A DNA stretch of 49,462 nucleotides from Spirulina subsalsa FACHB-351. Its GTDB lineage: Bacteria > Cyanobacteriota > Cyanobacteriia > Cyanobacteriales > Spirulinaceae. The translations under genes and the position numbers were made by a program. The notes under the pieces were generated by a model. The model ran no database searches and was not told where the DNA came from. It was given only the letters and a program-made list of their open reading frames with translations. Every line of letters begins with the position of its first letter. Position 1 is the stretch's first letter. The stretch spans positions 1 through 49,462 of the forward strand of contig NZ_JAIHOM010000027.1 in the NCBI RefSeq assembly GCF_026130165.1, read 5' to 3'. This document shows positions 42,375 to 49,462 of this stretch, in pieces.

Positions 42375-43220
42375 ATGCCCTATTGTATGAAGACTCAACG
42401 CCAATTTTGGGGAACAGTGCGGACTTATCTATTATTGAGCGGAATTGCGATCGCCATGCTATTCCCCCTTCTCTGGTTAGTCAGCACGGCCTTTAAATCC
42501 CCCACAGAACCCATTTTCGGCTTCCCCCCTCCACTCATCCCCCAAAACCCCACCTTACGCAATTTCCAAATCGTCTGGGAAACCTACCCCTTTGCCACCT
42601 ATTTATTGAATAGTGTCGTCGTAGCTGTATTAACGGTGGGGTTAAACCTACTCTTTTGCTCCCTTGCCGCCTATCCCCTCGCACGACTGGAGTTTAAAGG
42701 ACGAGATTTCATTTTTGCCCTCATTGTCTCCACCATCATGATTCCCTTCCAAATCGTCATGATTCCCCTGTTTATCCTGACGGTGCAGTTAGGACTCCGC
42801 AACAGCTACCTCGGGATTATTTTCCCCTCCATTGCCTCCGCTTTCGGAATTTTCCTACTCCGGCAAGCCTTCCAAGGTGTTCCCAAAGAATTAGAAGAAG
42901 CGGCCCGCATTGATGGAACATCAGAACTCGGTATCTGGTGGCACGTCATGATCCCAGCGGTGCGTCCTGCCCTGGTCACCCTCGCCATTTTCGTGTTTAT
43001 TGGCTCTTGGAGTGATTTCCTTTGGCCCTTGATTGTCATTGATCAACCGGACTATTACACCCTCCCCTTGGGAGTCGCTACCCTGGCCGGAACCTTTGCC
43101 CTCGATTGGCGTTTAATGGCGGCCGGATCCGTGATTTCGATTATTCCGGTGTTACTGGTCTTTATCTTTGCCCAACGTTACATTATCCCCACCGAGGCCG
43201 GAAGTGGGGTTAAGGGTTGA
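42375..43220 (+). CDS. Carbohydrate ABC transporter permease (MalG-type)
   Basis: This 281-aa inner-membrane protein has six predicted helices and the EAA loop VPKELEEAARIDGTSELGIW in the usual MalG position. N-terminal LLWLVSTAFKSPTEPIFGFP and C-terminal AQRYIIPTEAGSGVKG are typical of sugar-uptake permeases of the CUT1 class. No partner permease, substrate-binding protein or ATPase is next to it, so it is an orphan in this window. The ATG at 42375 and another at 42387 (MKTQRQFWG) are both plausible. Confidence 0.9.
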   Translation: MPYCMKTQRQFWGTVRTYLLLSGIAIAMLFPLLWLVSTAFKSPTEPIFGFPPPLIPQNPTLRNFQIVWETYPFATYLLNSVVVAVLTVGLNLLFCSLAAYPLARLEFKGRDFIFALIVSTIMIPFQIVMIPLFILTVQLGLRNSYLGIIFPSIASAFGIFLLRQAFQGVPKELEEAARIDGTSELGIWWHVMIPAVRPALVTLAIFVFIGSWSDFLWPLIVIDQPDYYTLPLGVATLAGTFALDWRLMAAGSVISIIPVLLVFIFAQRYIIPTEAGSGVKG

Positions 43221-43245
43221 CTATTCCCTATTCCCTATTCCCCAA
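43221..43245. repeat. STRR-like short tandem repeat
   Basis: Three copies of a CTATTCC heptamer (the complement of GGGAATA at the other arrays) lie between the convergent permease and DnaJ-pentapeptide genes. Same family as 17038-17130 and 22141-22230, in the opposite orientation. Confidence 0.7.
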
Positions 43246-43253
43246 ACCACAGC

Positions 43254-44156
43254 CTACAAATGAATGCGACCATCGGGGAGAATAGCGCCGGAGAGTTTCG
43301 CCCCGGTGAGTTTAATAAACAGGCGATCGCCTTTGCCCACCTTAGCATTGCGTAAATCCGCCTCCCGAAGGTCTGCCCCGCTAAAATCGGCCCCAATTAA
43401 GTTCGCGTCTTGGAGATTCGCCCCGCGCAAATTAGCCTGTAACAGATTTGCCCGGAACAAATTGGCTTGAGATAAATTGGCCGATTCAAAATTAACTCCG
43501 TGGAGAAATGTATCACTCAAATTGGCCCCGCTAAAATCCGCCCCCTGAAAATTGCGTCCTGAGAGGTCTTTTTCCGTTAAATCAGCCCCTTTAAAGTCTT
43601 GGCCACTGTAGTCAGCATAGTAGGGTCTACGGTAGTGGGGTTGAGGAGTGGGGTCATTGTGGGGGGTATGGTGCGATCGCCTCGTTTCCGAAGAAGAATC
43701 CCCATTGGAGGTGGGAGAAGTGTAGGAGGGGGTAGTGTAAGAGTGCGATCGCCGACTCTCAGAATGCTTCGTCTCGTAACAGGGATCCCAATCCGATCGA
43801 GGAGTAGAATAACGCTCATGGGGTCGAGTATAAGTCGAACGAGTAGCCGAAGAGTACCCATAGGCAGAATACCCCGAATTAGAGGCCCCATAACTCGCCC
43901 CAGAAGGACGACTATAAACCCCCGTTTTCGGTTCTACCACCGGATTAGACCGTTCAATTGACCGCAAATAGTCCCGCGCTTCATTAATCGCCTTGAGCTT
44001 CTCCACCGCCTTCTGTAACAATCTAGGATTATCATTAGGAATACGGTCAGGATGCCAAATAAAAGCCAAGTCCTTATAAGCTTGGTTCACTTCTTCCAAC
44101 GATGCACCGGGTTCTAACTCCAAAACCTTGTAGTAATAATCCATATGGTTTCTCAT
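43254..44156 (-). CDS. DnaJ-domain pentapeptide-repeat protein
   Basis: This 300-aa protein starts with a J domain (MDYYYKVLELEPGASLEEVN, HPD at residues 35-37), which can stimulate a DnaK/Hsp70 partner. A Ser/Tyr/Thr/Pro-rich disordered linker (about 75-185) follows, then a run of pentapeptide repeats to the end (LTEKDLSGRNFQGADFSGAN and onward), forming a right-handed beta-helix. AAGGAGG lies 4-5 bases before the ATG at 44156; the internal ATG at 44144 is too far from it. The fusion suggests recruitment of Hsp70 to a pentapeptide-bound surface. Confidence 0.92.
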   Translation of the reverse strand: MRNHMDYYYKVLELEPGASLEEVNQAYKDLAFIWHPDRIPNDNPRLLQKAVEKLKAINEARDYLRSIERSNPVVEPKTGVYSRPSGASYGASNSGYSAYGYSSATRSTYTRPHERYSTPRSDWDPCYETKHSESRRSHSYTTPSYTSPTSNGDSSSETRRSHHTPHNDPTPQPHYRRPYYADYSGQDFKGADLTEKDLSGRNFQGADFSGANLSDTFLHGVNFESANLSQANLFRANLLQANLRGANLQDANLIGADFSGADLREADLRNAKVGKGDRLFIKLTGAKLSGAILPDGRIHL

Positions 44157-44591
44157 GCCCCCCTCCTTGGCATAAACCCACTATAACCTTTTGCGGGGAA
44201 CTGCACACAGCAACCCAGCCCATTCTGGATGGGTAAGATTTCTTGAACCGCCAAATTAATCACTGTAGGCATAAGCATCATTGATAAGTGACACTGGTGC
44301 AAAGCATAAGATCATCCTATAAGCGATCCCCATATTGTGACAACTTTTCGCCAAAATTACGGAAAAGTTTAATAATTGGATGACCTTTCCCCTCCTCACT
44401 CCCTCCAAGAGCTTAAATCGGAATTAAGATTCTCTCCACTTGCCAAAATCTTGATCAACAGGAACATTTACTTATTAATGCTCTTGGTATAGTAATTAGA
44501 AAGATCCTTCCCTACATCCTCTTTCCCCTCCTGTGGAAGGGGAGCTAGGAAAGGATTTCTGCTGTTTTTCTTATCCCCCACACCCTAAATT
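44157..44591. other. Intergenic region with nested inverted repeats
   Basis: This 435-base stretch between the divergent DnaJ and AEC genes has no gene. Near its right end is a nested stem: outer arms 44504-44514 and 44546-44556 (10 of 11 paired), inner arms 44525-44531 and 44535-44542 with one bulge. It lies 36 bases before the AEC start codon and would form in the mRNA leader. No T-run follows. Confidence 0.5.
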
Positions 44592-45512
44592 ATGTTTGAT
44601 TTAAGCGCCCAACTCATGCCCTTATATACCAAACTCATTGGCGGGGTATTAGTGGGCTGGCTCTTAGGTCGTATTTTACCGAAATCCACCTGTACAAACT
44701 TGGGAAAATTTCTCTTTTGGGTAGGAGTTCCTTTGGGTAATATTATCTTCCTCCGTTGGGCAGATTTATCCAATACCCTATGGATTTCTCCCCTCATTGC
44801 GCTGATGGCCATTATATCAGGAGCAACCTTAGCGGCCATCTGGTTAAAATTGCAGTCTCAAGAGTGGACTTCCCCTCGTCAAGGGAGTTTTGTTCTCACT
44901 TCTATGGTGGGCAATACCGGATATTTAGGCTATCCCATTGTTCTCACCCTTGCTGGAGAACAACATTTTGCTCTAGCCTTATTTTACGATATGTTTGGAA
45001 CGGTTATTGGAGCCTATGGATTGGGAGTGATTTTAGCGGCTTATTTTGGCAAAGCCACTAAACAACATTGGCAATTGTTTGTGGAAACACTCCGTAATCC
45101 CATTTGGTGGGCGTTTGCCTTTGGTTTATTCTTCCGTCAAGTGGTGTTACCTACCCCAGTTGAAAGCACCCTGAAAGGCATTGGTTGGGGGGTAATTAGT
45201 CTCTCGTTGGTCTTAATTGGGATGCGTTTAAGTCAATTATCATCCTTCCGTCAATGGCGTTCCGTTTCCATTAGTTTGGGCATTAAAATGCTGCTGATTC
45301 CCCTAATTTTCGGGCTAATTTTAGCCGGATTGGGGATTCATGGAATGACTCAACTGGTCTTAGTCCTACAAATGGCTATGCCCCCTGCTTTCGCGACGCT
45401 GGTTTTAACGGAAACTTATGCCTTAGATTGGGAATTAACGGTCAGTGCGATCGCCATAGGTTCTATCGGGTTACTCCTAACCCTTCCGATGTGGGTGTTT
45501 TTATTCGGTTAA
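44592..45512 (+). CDS. AEC family (auxin efflux carrier-like) transporter
   Basis: This 306-aa protein is highly hydrophobic with about ten transmembrane helices. Typical AEC/BART features include GGVLVGWLLGRILPKSTCTN near the start, TSMVGNTGYLGYPIVL (NxxxLGxP-type motif) and MAMPPAFATLVLTETYALD in the final third. Bacterial members export or take up organic anions; the substrate is unknown. The 3' end overlaps the convergent MscS gene by 12 bases. Confidence 0.9.
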   Translation: MFDLSAQLMPLYTKLIGGVLVGWLLGRILPKSTCTNLGKFLFWVGVPLGNIIFLRWADLSNTLWISPLIALMAIISGATLAAIWLKLQSQEWTSPRQGSFVLTSMVGNTGYLGYPIVLTLAGEQHFALALFYDMFGTVIGAYGLGVILAAYFGKATKQHWQLFVETLRNPIWWAFAFGLFFRQVVLPTPVESTLKGIGWGVISLSLVLIGMRLSQLSSFRQWRSVSISLGIKMLLIPLIFGLILAGLGIHGMTQLVLVLQMAMPPAFATLVLTETYALDWELTVSAIAIGSIGLLLTLPMWVFLFG

Positions 45513-47132
45513 TGGTGGGTCTTCATCGGCTATGACTTTGGGTTCTAACTCCCGCAGAATTGTATAAGTTGGCGTTAATAACTCGATCTGAGCTTCAGTG
45601 CATAAATCCTGTATATTTTGGTGCAGTTCTGAGTAAATTTTCTCCATCACGGTGGGGGCATTTGTATAGGCGTTCAATTCATATAAAACAGCGTGGGAAT
45701 TCAGTTGACGTTGCAGGACAAAACTGGCGGGATCGCTCAAAATATAACGAGTCTGTGCGGCTGAATTGAGCAAGACTTTATGGATAATTTGCCAAGGGAC
45801 TTCATAACTAATCTGAACGGTGGTATGTAATAGGAGGGGCTGTTTTTTCTCCCGTAAGGCGGTGCTGTAGTTAATGACAACCATCTGGTTTAAAAGATGG
45901 TGGGGCAGGGTGACAATTTCATTTTTAATGGTGCGAAGGCGAACACTAAATAGATTCTGCTCTAAAATGGTGCCTTTGAGATCCCCGATTTGTACCCGAT
46001 CGCCTAGGGTATAAGGACGATTGTAGGTGAGAAAAAATCCGGCGATCGCATCCTGAATAAAATCCCGACTCCCCCATAGCCCAATCCCTAGCAACAACAG
46101 GAATACACCCATTAACAAGGGCGAGGCAATAAAGGGCAGGAAGGGATAAGCCAGAACAAAAGCAAGTGCCAGAATCCCCACTCGCGCTAACTGGTAAGTG
46201 GGGAAAGCCCAACTAGGATCAAATTGTTCCAGTTTTATCTCTTCTTGGGCGACTTTTAGCGTAAATTTATGGGCAACTCTCAGGAGGATGGCGGTGATGA
46301 ATAAAACAACCCCTAAGCCAATTAGTTTTAATAATTCTGCCCAAAAAATAGGGCTAAAAATGCCTAACGTATAGCCCAAAAACTGTACGATTTGCCAACC
46401 GATGCCCTTCGTCCAAGGAAATAGGCATAAAACTAGGAGGACATAAAGAGTCAGCCAAATTAAGGATAATCCTAATTTAAGCCATTGAATGCCCCTCAAA
46501 AGCCAATTATGCACGCGCTGGGGGTTCAAGATTTGTTGATTTTGAATGGCTATCCCTAGGCGTTTTTCTTGATAGGAAAGGTTAACTTTTTTCGCGAATA
46601 AATTGACTTTTTTGTTAATTTGTGATAAACCGAGGAAGAGTAGTATGGTGGCCAGTGCTGTCCATAAACCGCTAATCACCAGATTCTGAACGCTACGTTC
46701 TTGGCGGTATTGACGAATGGCTCGGTCGAATACGACTAAGTAGGTTCGGGCTAACTGTTGCCTTGTTTGCTCTGGGGCAGTTGCATCAAGTTCGGTGAGG
46801 GTGAGTAGGACTTGATCGCCAATCGCTAGGTTAGTCATATCTCCCACTTCTTCCTGTCGGAGGGAACTGAGGGGGATAGAGAGGTCATTAGCGGCTTTAG
46901 TGAGGCGATCGCTCGTTGTGCGGGCCCGTTCCTGTACCGATAATTCCCCGATGCCCTGCTGGAGGGTAAAGAGGGTTTGATCTCCGAGGACGACAGGGGC
47001 TTTGATGGGTTCAGTTTCCGTAAAGGGAGTTTGGGTTAAACTGACCACTGGAGTCACTAAACAAAAGAGGGCTGTCAGCAGTCCCAACAGCCAGCTTTTC
47101 CAGCGTGAATTAGGTATTACAAGAGAGTTCAT
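45501..47132 (-). CDS. MscS-family mechanosensitive ion channel
   Basis: This 543-aa protein has a signal peptide (MNSLVIPNSRWKSWLLGLLT, then ALFCLVTPVV), a periplasmic domain of about 130 residues, several membrane helices, and the MscS core: GLWGSRDFIQDAIAGFFLTY, YTLGDRVQIGDLKGTILEQN, then ENLFSVRLRTIKNEIVTLPH. It opens under membrane tension to release solutes on hypo-osmotic shock, or serves as a regulated channel. I use the ATG at 47132; a TTG farther up would put 11 odd residues ahead of the signal peptide. Confidence 0.9.
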   Translation of the reverse strand: MNSLVIPNSRWKSWLLGLLTALFCLVTPVVSLTQTPFTETEPIKAPVVLGDQTLFTLQQGIGELSVQERARTTSDRLTKAANDLSIPLSSLRQEEVGDMTNLAIGDQVLLTLTELDATAPEQTRQQLARTYLVVFDRAIRQYRQERSVQNLVISGLWTALATILLFLGLSQINKKVNLFAKKVNLSYQEKRLGIAIQNQQILNPQRVHNWLLRGIQWLKLGLSLIWLTLYVLLVLCLFPWTKGIGWQIVQFLGYTLGIFSPIFWAELLKLIGLGVVLFITAILLRVAHKFTLKVAQEEIKLEQFDPSWAFPTYQLARVGILALAFVLAYPFLPFIASPLLMGVFLLLLGIGLWGSRDFIQDAIAGFFLTYNRPYTLGDRVQIGDLKGTILEQNLFSVRLRTIKNEIVTLPHHLLNQMVVINYSTALREKKQPLLLHTTVQISYEVPWQIIHKVLLNSAAQTRYILSDPASFVLQRQLNSHAVLYELNAYTNAPTVMEKIYSELHQNIQDLCTEAQIELLTPTYTILRELEPKVIADEDPPLTE

Positions 47133-47182
47133 AGACCGTAATGGGTAAATAATAATCAACCCCAACCATTGCTAATTGTCAC

Positions 47183-47944
47183 CTAAAGATCGTGATCAGG
47201 ATTAAGTCCTGCTTCTCGCAGCAATTGTTCTAAACGTTGGTTGCGCTGTCGTTCCTGTGCCAACTGTTCAGTAACTGTTTGTTTGGCTTGCCGTTCCTGT
47301 GCCAACTGTTCAGTAACTGTTTGTTTGGCTTGCCGTTCTTGTTCTAATTGTTCAGTTATAATAGTTAACTGCTGTTGGACTTCCAGATAATCGGCAAAGG
47401 GTTGACCATCAGGACGATATAACACCAAATGATCCGACGAGAGATCAAAGCGAATGCCCAAACGAGGGGAAACCCAACCATTGATCGGTTCAATGATATC
47501 TAACCAAGCCTCAGCACGTAACCATCCCGTTAGGTTATTATTTTGGGGGTCAAAGAGATAGTATTCCTCCACCCCGTAGCGGTCATAAAACAATAATTTG
47601 CGGTTCATTTCTTTTTTAGTGTTACCCGGAGAAAGAATTTCAAAGACGACTTGCGGGGCAATATTATTCTCTTGCCACTGTTGATAAGAGCCTCTCTCTC
47701 CTTTGGGGACACCAAACGCCACCATCACATCGGGTGCTTGACGTAATTTATTATTCCCTTGTACTGGATACCACAATAAATCCCCCGCGATAAACACATT
47801 AGGATCTTGAGCCAATAACCACGCTAAATTATGGTAAATGACAGTAATCCAGCGAAATTGAAGGGTATTATCGGCCATAGGTTGTCCATCGCTTTCGGGA
47901 TAAATGATTTCGCCATCGGTTGGGAGGGGGAGTTGTGTCACCAT
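47183..47944 (-). CDS. Uma2 family (DUF820) protein with C-terminal coiled coil
   Basis: This 253-aa protein has the Uma2 fold (FIAGDLLWYPVQGN, APDVMVAFGVPKGERGSYQQ, VVFEILSPGNTKKEMNRKLL) to about residue 190. The tail is a coiled coil with a 14-residue unit (TVTEQLAQERQAKQ) encoded by 42-bp tandem repeats near 47250-47340, nearly identical in DNA. Function is unknown; the tail may drive oligomerisation. Confidence 0.88.
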   Translation of the reverse strand: MVTQLPLPTDGEIIYPESDGQPMADNTLQFRWITVIYHNLAWLLAQDPNVFIAGDLLWYPVQGNNKLRQAPDVMVAFGVPKGERGSYQQWQENNIAPQVVFEILSPGNTKKEMNRKLLFYDRYGVEEYYLFDPQNNNLTGWLRAEAWLDIIEPINGWVSPRLGIRFDLSSDHLVLYRPDGQPFADYLEVQQQLTIITEQLEQERQAKQTVTEQLAQERQAKQTVTEQLAQERQRNQRLEQLLREAGLNPDHDL

Positions 47945-48121
47945 AGTTGTTATCCGGTTTACACCTAATGCTGTTGATATTAGCTCACCTTAACGCTAAT
48001 CCAGCAAGGGGAGAGTATAGAGTTCTGCGGCATGATAACCATGGTTCTGGATATTTTCCTAGATTAAGAGAGATGAGCGATCGCACATTTTATGTGTTTA
48101 AAGTAGATGTTGTGCGATCGC

Positions 48122-48904
48122 CTATAGTTCCTCTGGGTCTAAACCGAGCGATCGCAACCTTTCCGCCAGACGTTCGGCTCGTTGTTCGGCGGTTTCGGCT
48201 CGTTGTGCCAGACGTTCAGCCCGTTGTTCAGCCATTTCGGCTCGTTGTTGGGCAGCTTCTTCAGGTAACAGGACTAAACTCCCTTGGGTATCGTAAAACC
48301 GCAGCCAAATTGCCTCCTCCCGGTCAATGGTTCCCGACCAAGTTCCCAGCCAAAACCCCAAGCTTTCACACCACAACCAACCTCGCTCATTGGCTACCAA
48401 GGGCTGATACCCTTGGGAACTTTCTAAATGCCATCCCTGCAAAGAATTGGCTACAAACGGGTCAAATACAAAGTAATCTGGGGTGCGGAATATCTGTTCA
48501 TAAATATCCTTTTTGGTTTCCTGATCGACTCGGGCGGTACTCGGCGACATCAACTCAACAATCACATCTGGATAGCGACCCCCTTCCTGCCATACTACCC
48601 AACCCTGTCGTTCTGTGGTGCCATCTACATCTAATACGGCAAAGAAATCTGGGCCTCGGAAATCTCGGTTCCTTGCTTGTTCGCTGCTGTAGTAAATGAA
48701 CATATTCCCGCCCGTGTAGAAATCATGGCGATCGCTCCAAGCCTGTTGCAATGACCGGATCAGGACGTTCATGGCAATGCGGTGACGGTTACTTTCCAAA
48801 GGCTCTCCATCATCAAAAATCAAATCTGTCGGCGGCATGGGGGGTTCCCATTGCGTTTCCGTAGCGGTTTCGGGGCTAGTATTGGCAGTGAGTTCAACTG
48901 ACAT
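48122..48904 (-). CDS. Uma2 family (DUF820) protein, tandem copy 1
   Basis: This 260-aa protein has the Uma2 core (FIYYSSEQARNRDFRGPDFF, RYPDVIVELMSPSTARVDQE, IFRTPDYFVFDPFVANSLQG) and a heptad-repeat tail (AEQRAERLAQRAETAEQRAE) ending LRSLGLDPEEL. It is nearly identical to the partial gene immediately upstream at 48983, including flanking DNA. Function unknown. Confidence 0.9.
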   Translation of the reverse strand: MSVELTANTSPETATETQWEPPMPPTDLIFDDGEPLESNRHRIAMNVLIRSLQQAWSDRHDFYTGGNMFIYYSSEQARNRDFRGPDFFAVLDVDGTTERQGWVVWQEGGRYPDVIVELMSPSTARVDQETKKDIYEQIFRTPDYFVFDPFVANSLQGWHLESSQGYQPLVANERGWLWCESLGFWLGTWSGTIDREEAIWLRFYDTQGSLVLLPEEAAQQRAEMAEQRAERLAQRAETAEQRAERLAERLRSLGLDPEEL

Positions 48905-48982
48905 TTTCGGTTCCCCCGTGTCTCGTATTTCTCAGTTGTTGATGATTATATCCCCATTTAAAGTAGATGTTGTGCGATCGCT

Positions 48983-49462
48983 TTATAGTTCCTCTGGGTC
49001 TAAACCGAGCGATCGCAACCTTTCCGCCAGACGTTCGGCTCGTTGTTCGGCGGTTTCGGCTCGTTGTTCGGCGGTTTCGGCGCGTTGTGCCAGACGTTCG
49101 GCCCGTTGTTCGGCAGCTTGAGCATTTTGGCGTTCGGCTTCTTCAGGTAACAGGACTAAACTCCCTTGAGTATCGTAAAACCGCAGCCAAACGGCCTCCT
49201 CGCGGTCAATGGTTCCTGACCAAGTTCCCAGCCAAAAGCCCAAGCTTTCACACCACAACCAACCTCGCTCATTGGCTACCAAGGGCTGATACCCTTGGGA
49301 ACTTTCTAAATGCCATCCCTGCAAAGAATTGGCTGCAAACGGGTCAAATACAAAGTAATCTGGGGTGCGGAATATCTGTTCATAAATATCCTTTTTGGTT
49401 TCCTGATCGACTCGGGCGGTACTCGGCGACATCAACTCAACAATCACATCTGGATAGCGACC
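48983..49462 (-). CDS. Uma2 family (DUF820) protein, tandem copy 2, cut by the window edge
   Basis: The C-terminal about 160 residues are present, beginning inside GRYPDVIVELMSPSTARV and ending LRSLGLDPEEL. The frame stays open to the window edge, so the gene is partial and not starting at the internal Met near 49447. It differs from copy 1 by a few substitutions and a slightly longer heptad-repeat tail (an extra AETAEQR-like unit and ERQNAQAAEQ). Confidence 0.9.
   Translation of the reverse strand, partial: GRYPDVIVELMSPSTARVDQETKKDIYEQIFRTPDYFVFDPFAANSLQGWHLESSQGYQPLVANERGWLWCESLGFWLGTWSGTIDREEAVWLRFYDTQGSLVLLPEEAERQNAQAAEQRAERLAQRAETAEQRAETAEQRAERLAERLRSLGLDPEEL

Larger units (their letters stand above)
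48098..49462. repeat. Tandem duplication of a Uma2 gene (period about 861 bp)
   Basis: The sequence from about 48098 (AAAGTAGATGTTGTGCGATCG) is repeated from about 48959 with few changes, covering the whole gene and its 3' flank. The repeat continues past the window edge. High identity in both coding and non-coding parts shows a recent tandem duplication. Confidence 0.85.

Overview
The window reads as a cyanobacterial chromosome segment. It starts inside psbA (photosystem II D1) and carries crtO (beta-carotene ketolase), cofG (deazaflavin FO synthase subunit), a hetZ-type regulator, many GCGATCGC (HIP1) octamers, STRR-like short tandem repeats and several Uma2 (DUF820) genes. HetZ, contractile-injection-type payload genes and the IS605/IS630 relics suggest a filamentous, probably non-heterocystous lineage; the species cannot be read from this sequence.

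Layout. 1-8.7 kb: psbA with a near-consensus promoter, cofG, lnt, an RHH-type regulator, a membrane-anchored endonuclease/exonuclease/phosphatase-fold protein, larC, a Sua5/YciO/YrdC protein, hetZ and a small exported protein. 8.9-21.1 kb: the most unusual region, two convergent mirror-image modules. Each begins with a very large (about 1,300 aa) protein made of a conserved leader, a DUF4157 (eCIS core) HExxH domain, low-complexity acidic sequence, a hydrophobic segment, a coiled-coil-like region and C-terminal pentapeptide repeats. Each is followed on the same strand by a TPR-like helical-repeat protein; the two TPR-like proteins are paralogues. Module A adds a YbjN-like protein (a fold related to type III secretion chaperones). 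An IS630 remnant and a TnpB remnant have broken into module A. No sheath, tube or baseplate genes lie in the window, so the payload role is inferred from DUF4157.

21.5-33.1 kb: a Uma2 protein, an SH3-like/peptidoglycan-binding protein, hypE, a BaiN-type flavoprotein, a 5'-truncated tnpB, crtO, and a partner-switching set (STAS antagonist, receiver-SpoIIE phosphatase, RsbW-like kinase whose 5' end abuts a decayed tnpB), then a mercaptopyruvate-type sulfurtransferase and a NYN-domain protein. 33.2-35.0 kb: a minus-strand ECF sigma / anti-sigma-like / Spy-like operon with a candidate ECF-type autoregulatory promoter, a perfect CRP-type palindrome upstream and an intrinsic terminator at its end. 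35.6-47.1 kb: a methyltransferase, tRNA-Thr(UGU) with its own promoter, a 1,824-aa Ser/Thr kinase-ATPase-GAF-histidine kinase, an orphan ABC permease, a DnaJ-pentapeptide fusion, an AEC transporter and an MscS channel. 47.2-49.5 kb: three Uma2 genes, the last two a tandem duplication cut by the window edge.

Start codons were chosen from ribosome binding sites and family N-termini where possible; doubtful ones are flagged in the entries.
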